Positions 1 to 7,268 are shown, numbered from the stretch's first letter. The stretch is DNA of 9,800 nucleotides from Thermoplasmata archaeon (GCA_021796175.1 JAJYOM010000022.1:1-9800), one strand, 5' to 3'. Translations and numbers: made by a program. Notes: generated by a model not told the origin, from the sequence alone.

Positions 1-2097
1 TCTGCTGATGAAAGAGAACGCGCTTCCGTTCACTGCGCTGTAGGAATATACGGTGTAGTTCGCAGCCTGAAGATAGATGCTTCCGCCGTTCAGGAAATTG
101 TCAATGGCGACTGGCTGCTGGAGCACAGTGCTGAATATATCGAGCCTGCTCAGCGCACTTTGGTTCGAGGTGCCGCTTGACACCGGGTAGTTGAAGTAAA
201 AGGTGGTGTTGTACTTTGGCACCACGGCGGCATTGAACACCGTGCTCTGCCCAATGGGAAGTGTGACACTCGACTGCGTGCCGGACAGTGTATACCGGAC
301 GGAGGACGAGTTATAGCCGGCCAGCACCACGTTGTAGGTTCCGGGTGAAAGCATAGCGGAATACGCCCCCTGATAGACTGGTATGGCTTTCGAGGTTCCG
401 TTAGCTGCCGTCAGCTCCAGCGTTGTTCCCGCCGGCAGCTGGGCGCCGCCGGTGACTGAACCGCTGAAGGCGACCAGGGCGGGGAGAAGCTCAATCTGCC
501 TGTTTCCCGCGGTTGAGGAAGAGAACGTAACATTGTTCTGCTGCATGCCGAAGGCGGACACATGGACAGTCGTGCTCAACGACTGAGGAAGCGTCAGCGA
601 GAAGTAACCAGATGTGTTTGTGTATGAAGAGTAGGTGATGCCATTGTATGCGAAGCTCAGCGCGGCGGAGGATACTCCTGTCAAGGTGCCGGATATGTTC
701 GTATTCACCTCGCCCGCGTATAACTTGGCCGGGCTTGACGGCAGCTGCAGTGATGTTGCCCCTCCGCTGACAGTGAACTGGCCTATGTAAGCCTCACTTC
801 CACCATAAGTCCAGACGCCATATGTTCCGTCAGGTAGCAGAATTGACACCTGTCCGTTCGAATTTGCAGTGAAGTTCAGGACCGCAGCACCGTCGTATAT
901 GTTCACATTTGCGTAAGGCACGGGAAAACCGTCCGAGGACTGGAGGACAACACCGGACACGCTGTAGGCGCCGACAAGGCTGAAATTGGCTGACGCGGGT
1001 CCTGTCCCTCCCACTTCTATTGCTGAAAGGGCAACGTAAGGCTGCGAACCGTCGTAATACACTGAGTATACTGTGTAATTGCCTGCTCCTATGGTTAAAG
1101 AATATGCCCCGGATGCACCAGTCATTGCCCTGAAAGGCAGCACCCCCTCAGACTTGCTGTAGAAATAGAGCGTGTCATTGACAACGGGTGCACCCCCGAT
1201 CGTCACCTCCCCGGTAAGCGTGCGCTCCTTCATGGCGGTGATGACGTATTTCGGGTGTGTCTGCGTATAGTTAAGCGTCACTGCCCCGACAGTGTAGCTG
1301 TTGGATACATAACCGCCCGAGTATGCCTGGACGGTATAATTGCCCGGAAGCAGTGGAGCGAACGAATAGGTCCCGTTTGGCAGTGTTGTGGCAGCATAAG
1401 TGAAGTTATTGGTGGATCCGGCGAGCTTAACGCCCACGCCTGCAACCGGGATCCCGGATGCTGTGCGCACCGCTCCAACAACGTAATAGGGGTTTACAGC
1501 CAAATCCTGCTGATTCGCAATGCCATAAACAACTGACATATTTGGAAACACGAGGATGCGTGAATTGCCGCTGAGAAGGTACACATTGTACGTCCCGGGA
1601 AGCATTGAGGTGATGTTGTACAGGCCATCCGCGGCCCATGTTGTGTAGGTGAGGCCGGTGGTACTGTTCTGCATTTCAACCGTTATGTTGAGGACAGGCC
1701 TGGTGACGCCTGGTGTGAATGTTGAATTCGTGGGTGTTGTGAAGAAGATGTGGCCAGTAACAGATGTCGGGCTGAGTTTCATGACGCCCATCTGTATATC
1801 GTAGGCTGGAAGGCCGGTTGTGGTGTTCAGCGAAGTCTCCCTCATCGCCTGTGCATAGGAGACATTTATACTCTTTCCATTGAGAATGGTTCCTATCTGT
1901 GTCAGGTTCTCGCCCGCGTTAGTGAGAGGTCCGGTGCTGAACACAATCTTGTCATTTCCCTGCAGTGCTATCGCTGAATACTTGCCCTGCTGGTTTGTGT
2001 ATACGACATCGTGCGGTATTCCCCACTGGTCCAGCACTGTCACGCGTACTCCTGCAGCAGGCTGGCCCGTGCCTGTCAGTACGGTTCCGTTTACATA
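1..2097 (-). repeat. Seven to eight tandem carboxypeptidase-regulatory-like beta-sandwich units in the OST C-terminus
   Basis: This is a repeat at protein level inside the oligosaccharyltransferase gene, residues ~963 to 1661 and beyond. Each unit opens with a strand such as VNGTVLTG, VVGAVRTASG, LTGEVTIGG, SVSGVVLQS, ISGTLTG or FSGSVTGG. Most then have a G-x-Y/F-S-x-x-L turn, and several add PG-x-Y-x-V. The G of that turn falls at residues 1000, 1120, 1204, 1292, 1377, 1459 and 1539, giving a period of 80-88 after the first interval of 120. A probable eighth unit (GGSIYLQAANYTV) starts near 1633 and is cut by the window edge. The pattern matches carboxypeptidase-regulatory-like or Ig-like folds typical of surface proteins. 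About 26 N-X-S/T sequons lie in these ~700 residues. The units diverge at DNA level, so this is an old array, not a recent duplication. Likely role: extracellular stalk, wall contact or binding surface (inference). Confidence 0.75.
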
Positions 2098-4983
2098 CGC
2101 GCCCGGATAGTATTCCATGACGACTATGCCGTTCTCGAAGTCACTCTGCGGACTGAGGTCGACGGTGTAGTTGCTGAATGTGGGGTCGGCATTTGCGAGC
2201 TTCAGTCCCTCCTTGTAGGAAATTGCCTGCCAGGCGTTTGGATGTGCCCTCACATACTGGATGGGGTACGGGTTGTAGTAGGCCGTCCTGTAGATCATCT
2301 CAAAGTGCGAAGTCATCCAGCCCGGGAGCGGCTGCAGGCCGGAAAGCTGGGAATTGGAAAGGAAGCTGCCGGAGAGCCCGGGCAGACCGCTCAGGTTCTG
2401 CCCTGTAATGTCATAGGCGGAGTATCCCATGAAGAAGCGGTACATTGTCATGTTGTAGAACATCGGCTGGTAGTTTAGATTGTAGCTCAGCACTGTTGAG
2501 CCGGCGGGTATGGACTCCAGCGGGTAGGATATGCCAGTTGATGTGAGAGCTGTTATCGTGTAGTAGTTGTAAGGTATGTTATACACGCCGGGTCCGGCAA
2601 TCGGCCTGCCGCCAAGGAAGGCGGGAGCGTAGAAGACACCAGTGTTTGTCGCGCTGAAGGGGAATAGCCTTGCATCTACCGAGATTATGCCAATGAACTT
2701 CCCGGTCAGCTGCGATACACGCTGGTACAGGTTTACAACGTTGTTCAGACCAATCTTTGATATTGTCACCATCAGCACGGCGTATTTCACATTGGAAGCC
2801 GTGACCGTGCTGGCGAACGGTCCGTATATATCGGGGTTCTGCAGCACAAGGTTTGTGAAGCTTCCGGGGTCAGCGAACACCCTGGCTACATAAGTGGCAT
2901 TTATGCCTGCAGAAGTAAGTGCTGCGCTCAGGTTCTGCGGGAGCGAATTTCCGTTTGTCGCAAACGCCCCGTCCAGGATCCTGGCAACAAGGAGTGATAC
3001 CGCCTGCGTCTGGTTCTGGCTGAACAGGAAAGCGGAAGCGAGCTGATATCCCTGCTGGAAATCGTCGGCGACTGTGGGTGTATTTGCGAAGGTTATGACT
3101 TCACTGCCGTAGTCCCACCAGCTCAGGTAGGCAGGTCTGCTGGAATACGGCACTATGTTGACCGATCTGTTGTTTATGAACGCCCATGCAGCAGGGAAAT
3201 AGGTGGATGGCGTTTCAAGGCTGTAACCGAATGCACCGAAGTAGTACGGCGAGGCGCTCGAGTTGTCTATGTAACCGGCGGGTCTCAGGAAGCCCGGAAG
3301 CAGGTCGTAGACCTGGGTGTTGAGTGAGGTTTTTGAAGTTGATGGCGTTGCCGCGTCCAGTCCTGTCCAGACTACGGGCATCACGATGACAAATGCAACA
3401 AAAATCACGACCAGCAGATGCTTGACCTTAATGCTCTTCCTTACTCCGGAAAAGTCTGAACCGTATGTCTGCAGCCCCTTCCTTATTTCTCCGAAGTTCG
3501 TCCAGCTGACTAGAGCGAAGATCCCTTCACCGGCGAATATTACAAATGTGGTTGTGGCATCAAGCACAAACCTGACAGTTGAGACGGCCATGAAGGTCGA
3601 TATGACGAACCAGATGATCAGCAGCATCTTTGAATTGGAGATGCCGCGCGGCGATCTGTATACCATATATGCAAGCTCGGCGAATGCAATAAAGAAAACC
3701 GCACCACCGAGCGAGAGCGCAAGAAGACTGAATGGCGGCGTCTGAGCTTCAGCAATGGTGGTGTAAACTGCTGACTTTATGAAATAGCTCTGCGCGTTCA
3801 GTACCTTCACCAGTATTCCATGCAGGAACGGCCTGTCCGCTATCTCTCCCACGCCTACAACGATGAGCACCGCAGCAACAAGTGCAGTGATAAGCGTGAG
3901 CCATGGCACATCCCTTGCGACAGTGTAAATGACGCCGACGACAAGCGTGCCAATGAAGAATACAAGTGACACGTAATACCAGGGATAGACGGCATTGCTG
4001 TTGTAGTAAACAGGCAAAGACATTACGCTCAGCAGGCCGCCGACGATTGTGAAGATGGCTGTAAGGGCAAGGGTGTCTCTGTTCTTGAACTTGTAGATGA
4101 ATGACTGCACCAGATAAAAAAATGCCACTATGGCCAGAATATACTCGAAACCTTCCCACGCGTTCGCGATGCTTGCAAGTGTAATTCCCGCCATGCCTGC
4201 ATAGAGCATCGACACCTTGTTGTCCCTGTAATACCTTGTCACACCAGCCGCCACTGCCTGGAAGTCAGGCAGGAAGCTGTCCTTCCTGATCCATCTCTCT
4301 ACCCACTTTGTCCCGTTTATGGTATTGAGCGATCGGAACAGGAAGAAGAAGAAAAGCGCTGTAAGCATGAGAACAAACGGGTCATGGACGCCGAATCCGA
4401 CCGTGCTCTCGCTGACTATGGACGGAAGGAAGGCCATCAGAGCTGCACCGATGATGCCTGCCTCTTTGGAGAACATCTCCTTCCCGATGTAATACGTTAT
4501 GATGATGGCAATGACGCCGGATATCGCCGACATGGATGCGTATGCGATAACACCAGCTGTGAGCTGGCCGGAGTATATCGAGCCCGTGACCGGTATGTGA
4601 AGCAGGAATGCAAGCGGATAGGAAAGCAGCACGTTCGTCCACACATAGAATGGAAGGAACGGATTGTACGACCCTATGGGGTAGTTCAGCATACTGTCGT
4701 AAAGCATCTGGTGGCCCGTCGTCAGCGCGTAGCTCAGGACGTTGAAGTAGAAGTCCGCATCCGAGCCGCCGCTCAGCGAGGGGAAGCCACCGGCTATTGA
4801 TTGCCAGAAGTCGAAGTAGAAGCGCAGATATGCACCAAGCAGGACTATTATGGCCAGAGCACCAAAGGTGGTCCAGTCCGCTTTCCTGAGTGATGATAGC
4901 CCGCGGCTGAGGGAAGAGGGACCTTTGTTTTCTACCGGCCCGCTACCTTTTACAGGGCCTGCCATTTTGCTGTTGGATGACAT
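1..4983 (-). CDS. aglB: AglB/STT3-type oligosaccharyltransferase with C-terminal beta-sandwich repeat array (partial, C-terminus off left edge)
   Basis: Catalytic subunit that transfers a lipid-linked glycan to Asn in N-X-S/T sequons on the outer face of the membrane. The frame is open for 1661 codons with no stop; I checked every triplet to the left edge. Visible signatures: a first transmembrane segment near 33-49; GGSDADFYFN, with the first DxD motif at D75-D77, followed by a LNYPIGSYNPF stretch as in AglB proteins; a second acidic position at D201 (VHDPF); the external-loop-5 TIAE motif at 409-412; a last membrane segment near 519-538; and the family hallmark WWDYG at 622-626. Usual archaeal AglB proteins are roughly 850-1000 residues. 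Here the AglB-like part ends near 960 and a repeat array follows. ATG at 4983 is the likely start; an in-frame ATG at 4965 is an alternative. pyrF lies 112 bases upstream, but TATA-like boxes in the gap suggest this gene has its own promoter. Family assignment is firm; acceptor and glycan are unknown. Confidence 0.93.
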   Translation of the reverse strand, partial: MSSNSKMAGPVKGSGPVENKGPSSLSRGLSSLRKADWTTFGALAIIVLLGAYLRFYFDFWQSIAGGFPSLSGGSDADFYFNVLSYALTTGHQMLYDSMLNYPIGSYNPFLPFYVWTNVLLSYPLAFLLHIPVTGSIYSGQLTAGVIAYASMSAISGVIAIIITYYIGKEMFSKEAGIIGAALMAFLPSIVSESTVGFGVHDPFVLMLTALFFFFLFRSLNTINGTKWVERWIRKDSFLPDFQAVAAGVTRYYRDNKVSMLYAGMAGITLASIANAWEGFEYILAIVAFFYLVQSFIYKFKNRDTLALTAIFTIVGGLLSVMSLPVYYNSNAVYPWYYVSLVFFIGTLVVGVIYTVARDVPWLTLITALVAAVLIVVGVGEIADRPFLHGILVKVLNAQSYFIKSAVYTTIAEAQTPPFSLLALSLGGAVFFIAFAELAYMVYRSPRGISNSKMLLIIWFVISTFMAVSTVRFVLDATTTFVIFAGEGIFALVSWTNFGEIRKGLQTYGSDFSGVRKSIKVKHLLVVIFVAFVIVMPVVWTGLDAATPSTSKTSLNTQVYDLLPGFLRPAGYIDNSSASPYYFGAFGYSLETPSTYFPAAWAFINNRSVNIVPYSSRPAYLSWWDYGSEVITFANTPTVADDFQQGYQLASAFLFSQNQTQAVSLLVARILDGAFATNGNSLPQNLSAALTSAGINATYVARVFADPGSFTNLVLQNPDIYGPFASTVTASNVKYAVLMVTISKIGLNNVVNLYQRVSQLTGKFIGIISVDARLFPFSATNTGVFYAPAFLGGRPIAGPGVYNIPYNYYTITALTSTGISYPLESIPAGSTVLSYNLNYQPMFYNMTMYRFFMGYSAYDITGQNLSGLPGLSGSFLSNSQLSGLQPLPGWMTSHFEMIYRTAYYNPYPIQYVRAHPNAWQAISYKEGLKLANADPTFSNYTVDLSPQSDFENGIVVMEYYPGAYVNGTVLTGTGQPAAGVRVTVLDQWGIPHDVVYTNQQGKYSAIALQGNDKIVFSTGPLTNAGENLTQIGTILNGKSINVSYAQAMRETSLNTTTGLPAYDIQMGVMKLSPTSVTGHIFFTTPTNSTFTPGVTRPVLNITVEMQNSTTGLTYTTWAADGLYNITSMLPGTYNVYLLSGNSRILVFPNMSVVYGIANQQDLAVNPYYVVGAVRTASGIPVAGVGVKLAGSTNNFTYAATTLPNGTYSFAPLLPGNYTVQAYSGGYVSNSYTVGAVTLNYTQTHPKYVITAMKERTLTGEVTIGGAPVVNDTLYFYSKSEGVLPFRAMTGASGAYSLTIGAGNYTVYSVYYDGSQPYVALSAIEVGGTGPASANFSLVGAYSVSGVVLQSSDGFPVPYANVNIYDGAAVLNFTANSNGQVSILLPDGTYGVWTYGGSEAYIGQFTVSGGATSLQLPSSPAKLYAGEVNTNISGTLTGVSSAALSFAYNGITYSSYTNTSGYFSLTLPQSLSTTVHVSAFGMQQNNVTFSSSTAGNRQIELLPALVAFSGSVTGGAQLPAGTTLELTAANGTSKAIPVYQGAYSAMLSPGTYNVVLAGYNSSSVRYTLSGTQSSVTLPIGQSTVFNAAVVPKYNTTFYFNYPVSSGTSNQSALSRLDIFSTVLQQPVAIDNFLNGGSIYLQAANYTVYSYSAVNGSAFSFISR

Positions 4984-5003
4984 GGAAATACGCACTACCA
5001 AGC

Positions 5004-5040
5004 CTTTATTTTTTGCGAATAAGAGTAATTGCTATTTAAG
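5004..5040 (-). promoter_or_regulatory. TATA-like promoter elements for the oligosaccharyltransferase gene
   Basis: On the minus strand the 112-base gap between pyrF and the OST gene reads CTTAAATAG (5040-5032) and AAAAAATAAAG (5014-5004). The first would place transcription start near 5010, leaving a ~27-base leader. The second is centred about 26 bases before the ATG at 4983 and would give a leaderless mRNA. No convincing Shine-Dalgarno sequence precedes the ATG. Both assignments are by eye; which one is used cannot be decided here. Confidence 0.5.
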
Positions 5041-5095
5041 CGTTGTACGCTCTCAAAGCAGTGCGAAATTACAGCAATAGCCATTGATCCCGTGC

Positions 5096-5755
5096 TCATT
5101 CTCCCCTGCCCGATTTTATCTCGGCAAGAAGATTGCTGACCGCTTCCAGCGGGTCGTGCGCCTCGTAGATTGTCCTGCCCACGATAAGGGCGTCCGCGCC
5201 GTTCTCAATAGCTGATTTTGCAGAGCCGCCCTGTGCCCCCACGCCTGGAGATAGAATTGATATGCCCTTCACTATGCCCCTCAGGTGCCTGATTCTGTCC
5301 GGCCTTGTCGCCGGAGCGACGATGCCGTCAACCCCCAGCTGCACTGCCATTTCTGCTATCCTGTCCGCGAACTCTACATTTATCTCCGAAGCACCGGGGT
5401 TTGACATTTCAGTGACCAGGTAAATCGATGCACCGTGGCTGCCGCTGATGCAGGCCTCGACCGAATCCCTTCCCGGGAAGCCGTGCACAATCAGCCCTGA
5501 GGCTCCAAGCTTTACCGACTGGGCCGCAATCATGGAGTTTGTGTGCGGTACATCGGATATCTTGAAATCGCATATCACCTTGAAATGGTTGGATATTTCG
5601 GTGATTATCTGTGGACCCTGTGCGAGTATTATCGGCCAGTTCAGCTTGATCGCATCAACATATTTTCCTACTGAATTCACTATGTCCATTGCCTTGCGTC
5701 GGTCGGTCTCGTCGAGTGCCAGTATAAGCCCCCTCTCAAACCTGATCTTCTTCAC
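5096..5755 (-). CDS. pyrF: Orotidine 5'-phosphate decarboxylase
   Basis: Cytosolic enzyme of de novo pyrimidine synthesis that decarboxylates OMP to UMP. The 219-residue protein has the compact archaeal length. The family core is complete: LILALDETDR near the N-terminus (D15), K37 in DAIKLNW, the catalytic D-x-K-x-x-D as DFKISD (D63, K65, D68) followed by VPHTN, LVTEMSNPG at 113-121, the phosphate-binding loop SPGVGAQGG at 169-177, and VGR at 192-194. It starts at GTG (5753-5755), supported by an AAGGAGGT Shine-Dalgarno sequence seven bases upstream. Its promoter appears to lie in the intergenic region to its right. The stop is at 5096-5098, with no T-run after it. No other pyrimidine gene is in view, so it is not seen in a pyr operon here. 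Confidence 0.96.
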   Translation of the reverse strand: MKKIRFERGLILALDETDRRKAMDIVNSVGKYVDAIKLNWPIILAQGPQIITEISNHFKVICDFKISDVPHTNSMIAAQSVKLGASGLIVHGFPGRDSVEACISGSHGASIYLVTEMSNPGASEINVEFADRIAEMAVQLGVDGIVAPATRPDRIRHLRGIVKGISILSPGVGAQGGSAKSAIENGADALIVGRTIYEAHDPLEAVSNLLAEIKSGRGE

Positions 5756-5762
5756 TCAGTAA

Positions 5763-5770
5763 ACCTCCTT
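5763..5770 (-). promoter_or_regulatory. Strong Shine-Dalgarno site deciding the pyrF GTG start
   Basis: The minus strand reads AAGGAGGT, a near-full complement to the 3' end of 16S rRNA, with seven bases before the GTG at 5755. It is the best ribosome-binding site in the window and fixes the non-ATG start. It contrasts with neighbouring genes whose TATA-to-start spacing leaves little or no leader. Confidence 0.85.
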
Positions 5771-5807
5771 TGTTTTTCATTCGTTCCGGAAAGGTAAAGG
5801 TGCTGCC

Positions 5808-5818
5808 GTTAAAAAGCC
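5808..5818 (-). promoter_or_regulatory. TATA-like box for pyrF
   Basis: The minus strand reads GGCTTTTTAAC. A start of transcription about 26 bases downstream, near 5786, would leave a ~30-base leader that includes the AAGGAGGT site. A second, cleaner TATA-like GTTTATAG lies further upstream at 5885-5878. Assigned by pattern and spacing only. Confidence 0.45.
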
Positions 5819-6023
5819 TTCGATGCCGGCCATGATGCACCATTCCGCCAGCCATGTAATTCTTATGCAGCCGGCTTCTATAAACACTCTTTCCAATTCG
5901 AAGTGCATCCCTCTCCTCTCCGGGAACCTGGAGAATCTTCCTCATACCATGAAGCCCAGATTACACCGGAGCTCGTTCGGAGACAGGCTGTCACTGAGAA
6001 TATCGGGGGAACGGCAGACACAT

Positions 6024-6030
6024 GCTTAAG
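6024..6030 (+). promoter_or_regulatory. TATA-like box of a probably leaderless transcript
   Basis: GCTTAAG is centred at about 6027, 26-27 bases before the ATG at 6054. With normal archaeal TATA-to-start spacing, transcription would begin at the A of the ATG or within a base or two of it. No Shine-Dalgarno sequence is seen before this ATG, which agrees with a leaderless mRNA. Confidence 0.5.
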
Positions 6031-6053
6031 CGCTGTCAGGCAATTGCCCATAT

Positions 6054-6794
6054 ATGCAGGGACAGGAGGCTGAAAGGCTCCTCTCAATCCTACGGGACGA
6101 AATCCGCAAACAGTCTGCCGGTGTGGGGCATGCTGCCATCCTGTTTTCAGGCGGTCTGGACAGCAGCATAGTTGCACAAATATGCAGGGAGAACACGCAG
6201 GCCACACTCTACACTGTGGGAACAGCAGGATCTCACGACATCGCCGCTTCGGTTTCCGGAGACCTCCGGCCCGGCAGCAGGCTTGTTGCCGTCGTTGCCG
6301 CTGATGCCTCCGCCCTCGAATCAGCGGTTCAGGTCAGGAAGCTCTTCAGGGAAAAACTCGGCATTGAACCTTCACATACCGAAGTTTCAGTTTATGCACC
6401 GATGTACCATCTGATGCAGTTTGTGAGCGAGGAGCATGTATTCACTGGCCAGGGGGCAGACGAACTTTTCGGTGGATACAGCAGGTATGTCCGTATGACG
6501 GCAGGCGAGCGGGTTTCATCTATGCGCCGTGATGCCGAAAAACTGCTTTTGACCGGTGTGAAGAGGGACAAATGTGTTGCCGAACACTTCCACAAAATCA
6601 TCCATTTTCCCTACCTGTCGGATCGGGTGGCTGAATTTTCATACTCCCTCCCTCCTGAGCTGAAGATAAGCGGCACAGCCAGGAAGGTTGTACTGAGAGA
6701 ATGCGCACGTCTCCTTTCCCTTACTGCTTCCGAAAAAGAGAAGAAGGCCATGCAGTACGGCAGCGGTTTCGAGAAGATCTTGAGAAGGTCATGA
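6054..6794 (+). CDS. Stand-alone asparagine-synthetase-type ATP-pyrophosphatase domain protein
   Basis: This 246-residue protein consists almost entirely of the AsnB C-terminal (synthetase) domain. The PP-loop SGGLDSS at residues 32-38 binds ATP and pyrophosphate. TGQGADELFGGY at 131-142 is the hallmark that separates asparagine synthetases from other PP-loop enzymes such as NAD or GMP synthetase. The closing K/Q-GSG element is present as KKAMQYGSGFEKI. The N-terminal glutaminase domain with its catalytic Cys-2, found in full AsnB (~500 residues or more), is absent and no separate glutaminase lies nearby. The enzyme may use ammonia, pair with an unlinked amidotransferase, or amidate something other than aspartate; the sequence does not decide. 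The ATG at 6054 fits the promoter spacing. The stop codon ends one base before the convergent neighbour's stop. Confidence 0.88.
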   Translation: MQGQEAERLLSILRDEIRKQSAGVGHAAILFSGGLDSSIVAQICRENTQATLYTVGTAGSHDIAASVSGDLRPGSRLVAVVAADASALESAVQVRKLFREKLGIEPSHTEVSVYAPMYHLMQFVSEEHVFTGQGADELFGGYSRYVRMTAGERVSSMRRDAEKLLLTGVKRDKCVAEHFHKIIHFPYLSDRVAEFSYSLPPELKISGTARKVVLRECARLLSLTASEKEKKAMQYGSGFEKILRRS

Positions 6795-7268
6795 TCACTG
6801 TGTCCTTGTGTATTCCATCTGTAGAGTTTCCACCGATGATGTGCCCTCCCTCGGAAGCTGCTCCATTGTGATGAAATGCATCATGTCCAGCCTCCTTATG
6901 GTCCTGTAATCAATTGATGTCGGGTTATTCCTCAGGTTGAACAGGAACTCATCCTTTTCGCCTTCGTACTCGCAGACGTATGTTTCTGTCCCCTGCCCGT
7001 CTATTTCCCATCTTCCCAGCACGCTGTCCTCCTCCACCCAGATGTCGAAGCGCCTGGTTCCCACCTCTTCCCCGTCCACAGTCAGGCTCGACACACCAAC
7101 CAGCTTTCCCTCCTCAATCCTGCACCTGAGTTCATCGGCAAAACGACCCACATCCCTGTTGCTCAGACTGCCTTTCCATTCGCCCTCCATGAAGGTGAGC
7201 CGTCTGAATATGTTCGCAACGCTGGTTCTCGACATCCGGGTACCTGCATCCCGGTTCAGTCCAGGCAT
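6795..7268 (-). CDS. Small hypothetical protein, possibly a lipocalin-like beta-barrel
   Basis: A 157-residue soluble protein that I do not recognise. The frame continues upstream of the chosen ATG at 7268, but that extension overlaps the sod gene and its promoter and reads as low-complexity non-coding sequence. An alternative ATG lies at 7235. From residue ~27 the sequence is MEGEWKGSL, then a run of predicted alternating strands (RFDIWVEEDSVLGRWEID at ~73-90, then TYVCEYEGEKDEFLFNL). The early GEWKG and strand-rich body recall small calycin/lipocalin-type or DUF1579-type proteins, but this is only a fold guess. No signal peptide or membrane segment is seen. It is divergent from sod across ~100 bases and converges with the asparagine-synthetase-like gene, with abutting stops. 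Charged, ordered composition and a plausible promoter support a real gene. Confidence 0.7.
   Translation of the reverse strand: MPGLNRDAGTRMSRTSVANIFRRLTFMEGEWKGSLSNRDVGRFADELRCRIEEGKLVGVSSLTVDGEEVGTRRFDIWVEEDSVLGRWEIDGQGTETYVCEYEGEKDEFLFNLRNNPTSIDYRTIRRLDMMHFITMEQLPREGTSSVETLQMEYTRTQ

Larger units (their letters stand above)
5756..6053. other. 298-base divergent intergenic region between pyrF and the asparagine-synthetase-like gene
   Basis: No convincing protein gene, tRNA or other RNA gene is seen here. On the minus strand it holds the pyrF Shine-Dalgarno site, a TATA-like box at 5808-5818 and another TATA-like GTTTATAG at 5878-5885. On the plus strand, CTTAAG at 6025-6030 lies about 26 bases before the ATG at 6054. 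A 39-codon minus-strand frame (ATG at 5855 to a stop at 5736) overlaps the start of pyrF; it is treated as a possible leader peptide, not a firm gene. The stretch is longer than needed for two archaeal promoters, so a small RNA is possible but no motif supports one. Confidence 0.6.

Noticed and set aside
2011..2478. 155-codon plus-strand open frame
   Set aside because: It lies wholly antisense to the oligosaccharyltransferase gene and its composition mirrors that gene's codons; no ribosome-binding site or recognisable motif.
3317..3745. 142-codon plus-strand open frame
   Set aside because: Antisense to the membrane part of the oligosaccharyltransferase. Its apparent hydrophobic runs are reverse-complement reflections of membrane codons.
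3749..4159. 136-codon minus-strand open frame, and a similar one at 4382-4642
   Set aside because: Same strand but a different frame inside the membrane domain. His/Cys/Arg-rich, low-quality protein sequence, while the main frame has clear STT3 motifs.
1..4983. Idea that the long frame is an S-layer or adhesin protein rather than an enzyme
   Set aside because: WWDYG, the first DxD in its usual context and TIAE identify an STT3 catalytic core; only the C-terminal part resembles a surface protein.
5448..5762. 104-codon plus-strand frame opposite pyrF
   Set aside because: Fully antisense to a complete, motif-confirmed pyrF; no supporting signal.
5756..6053. Search for a tRNA or small RNA in the intergenic stretch
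   Set aside because: No T-loop-like motif with a matching acceptor stem, and no clear C/D or H/ACA box set, was found on either strand.
5878..6207. 109-codon minus-strand frame spanning the intergenic region into the asparagine-synthetase-like gene
   Set aside because: Runs antisense through the conserved PP-loop region of a confirmed gene and has no motif or promoter of its own.
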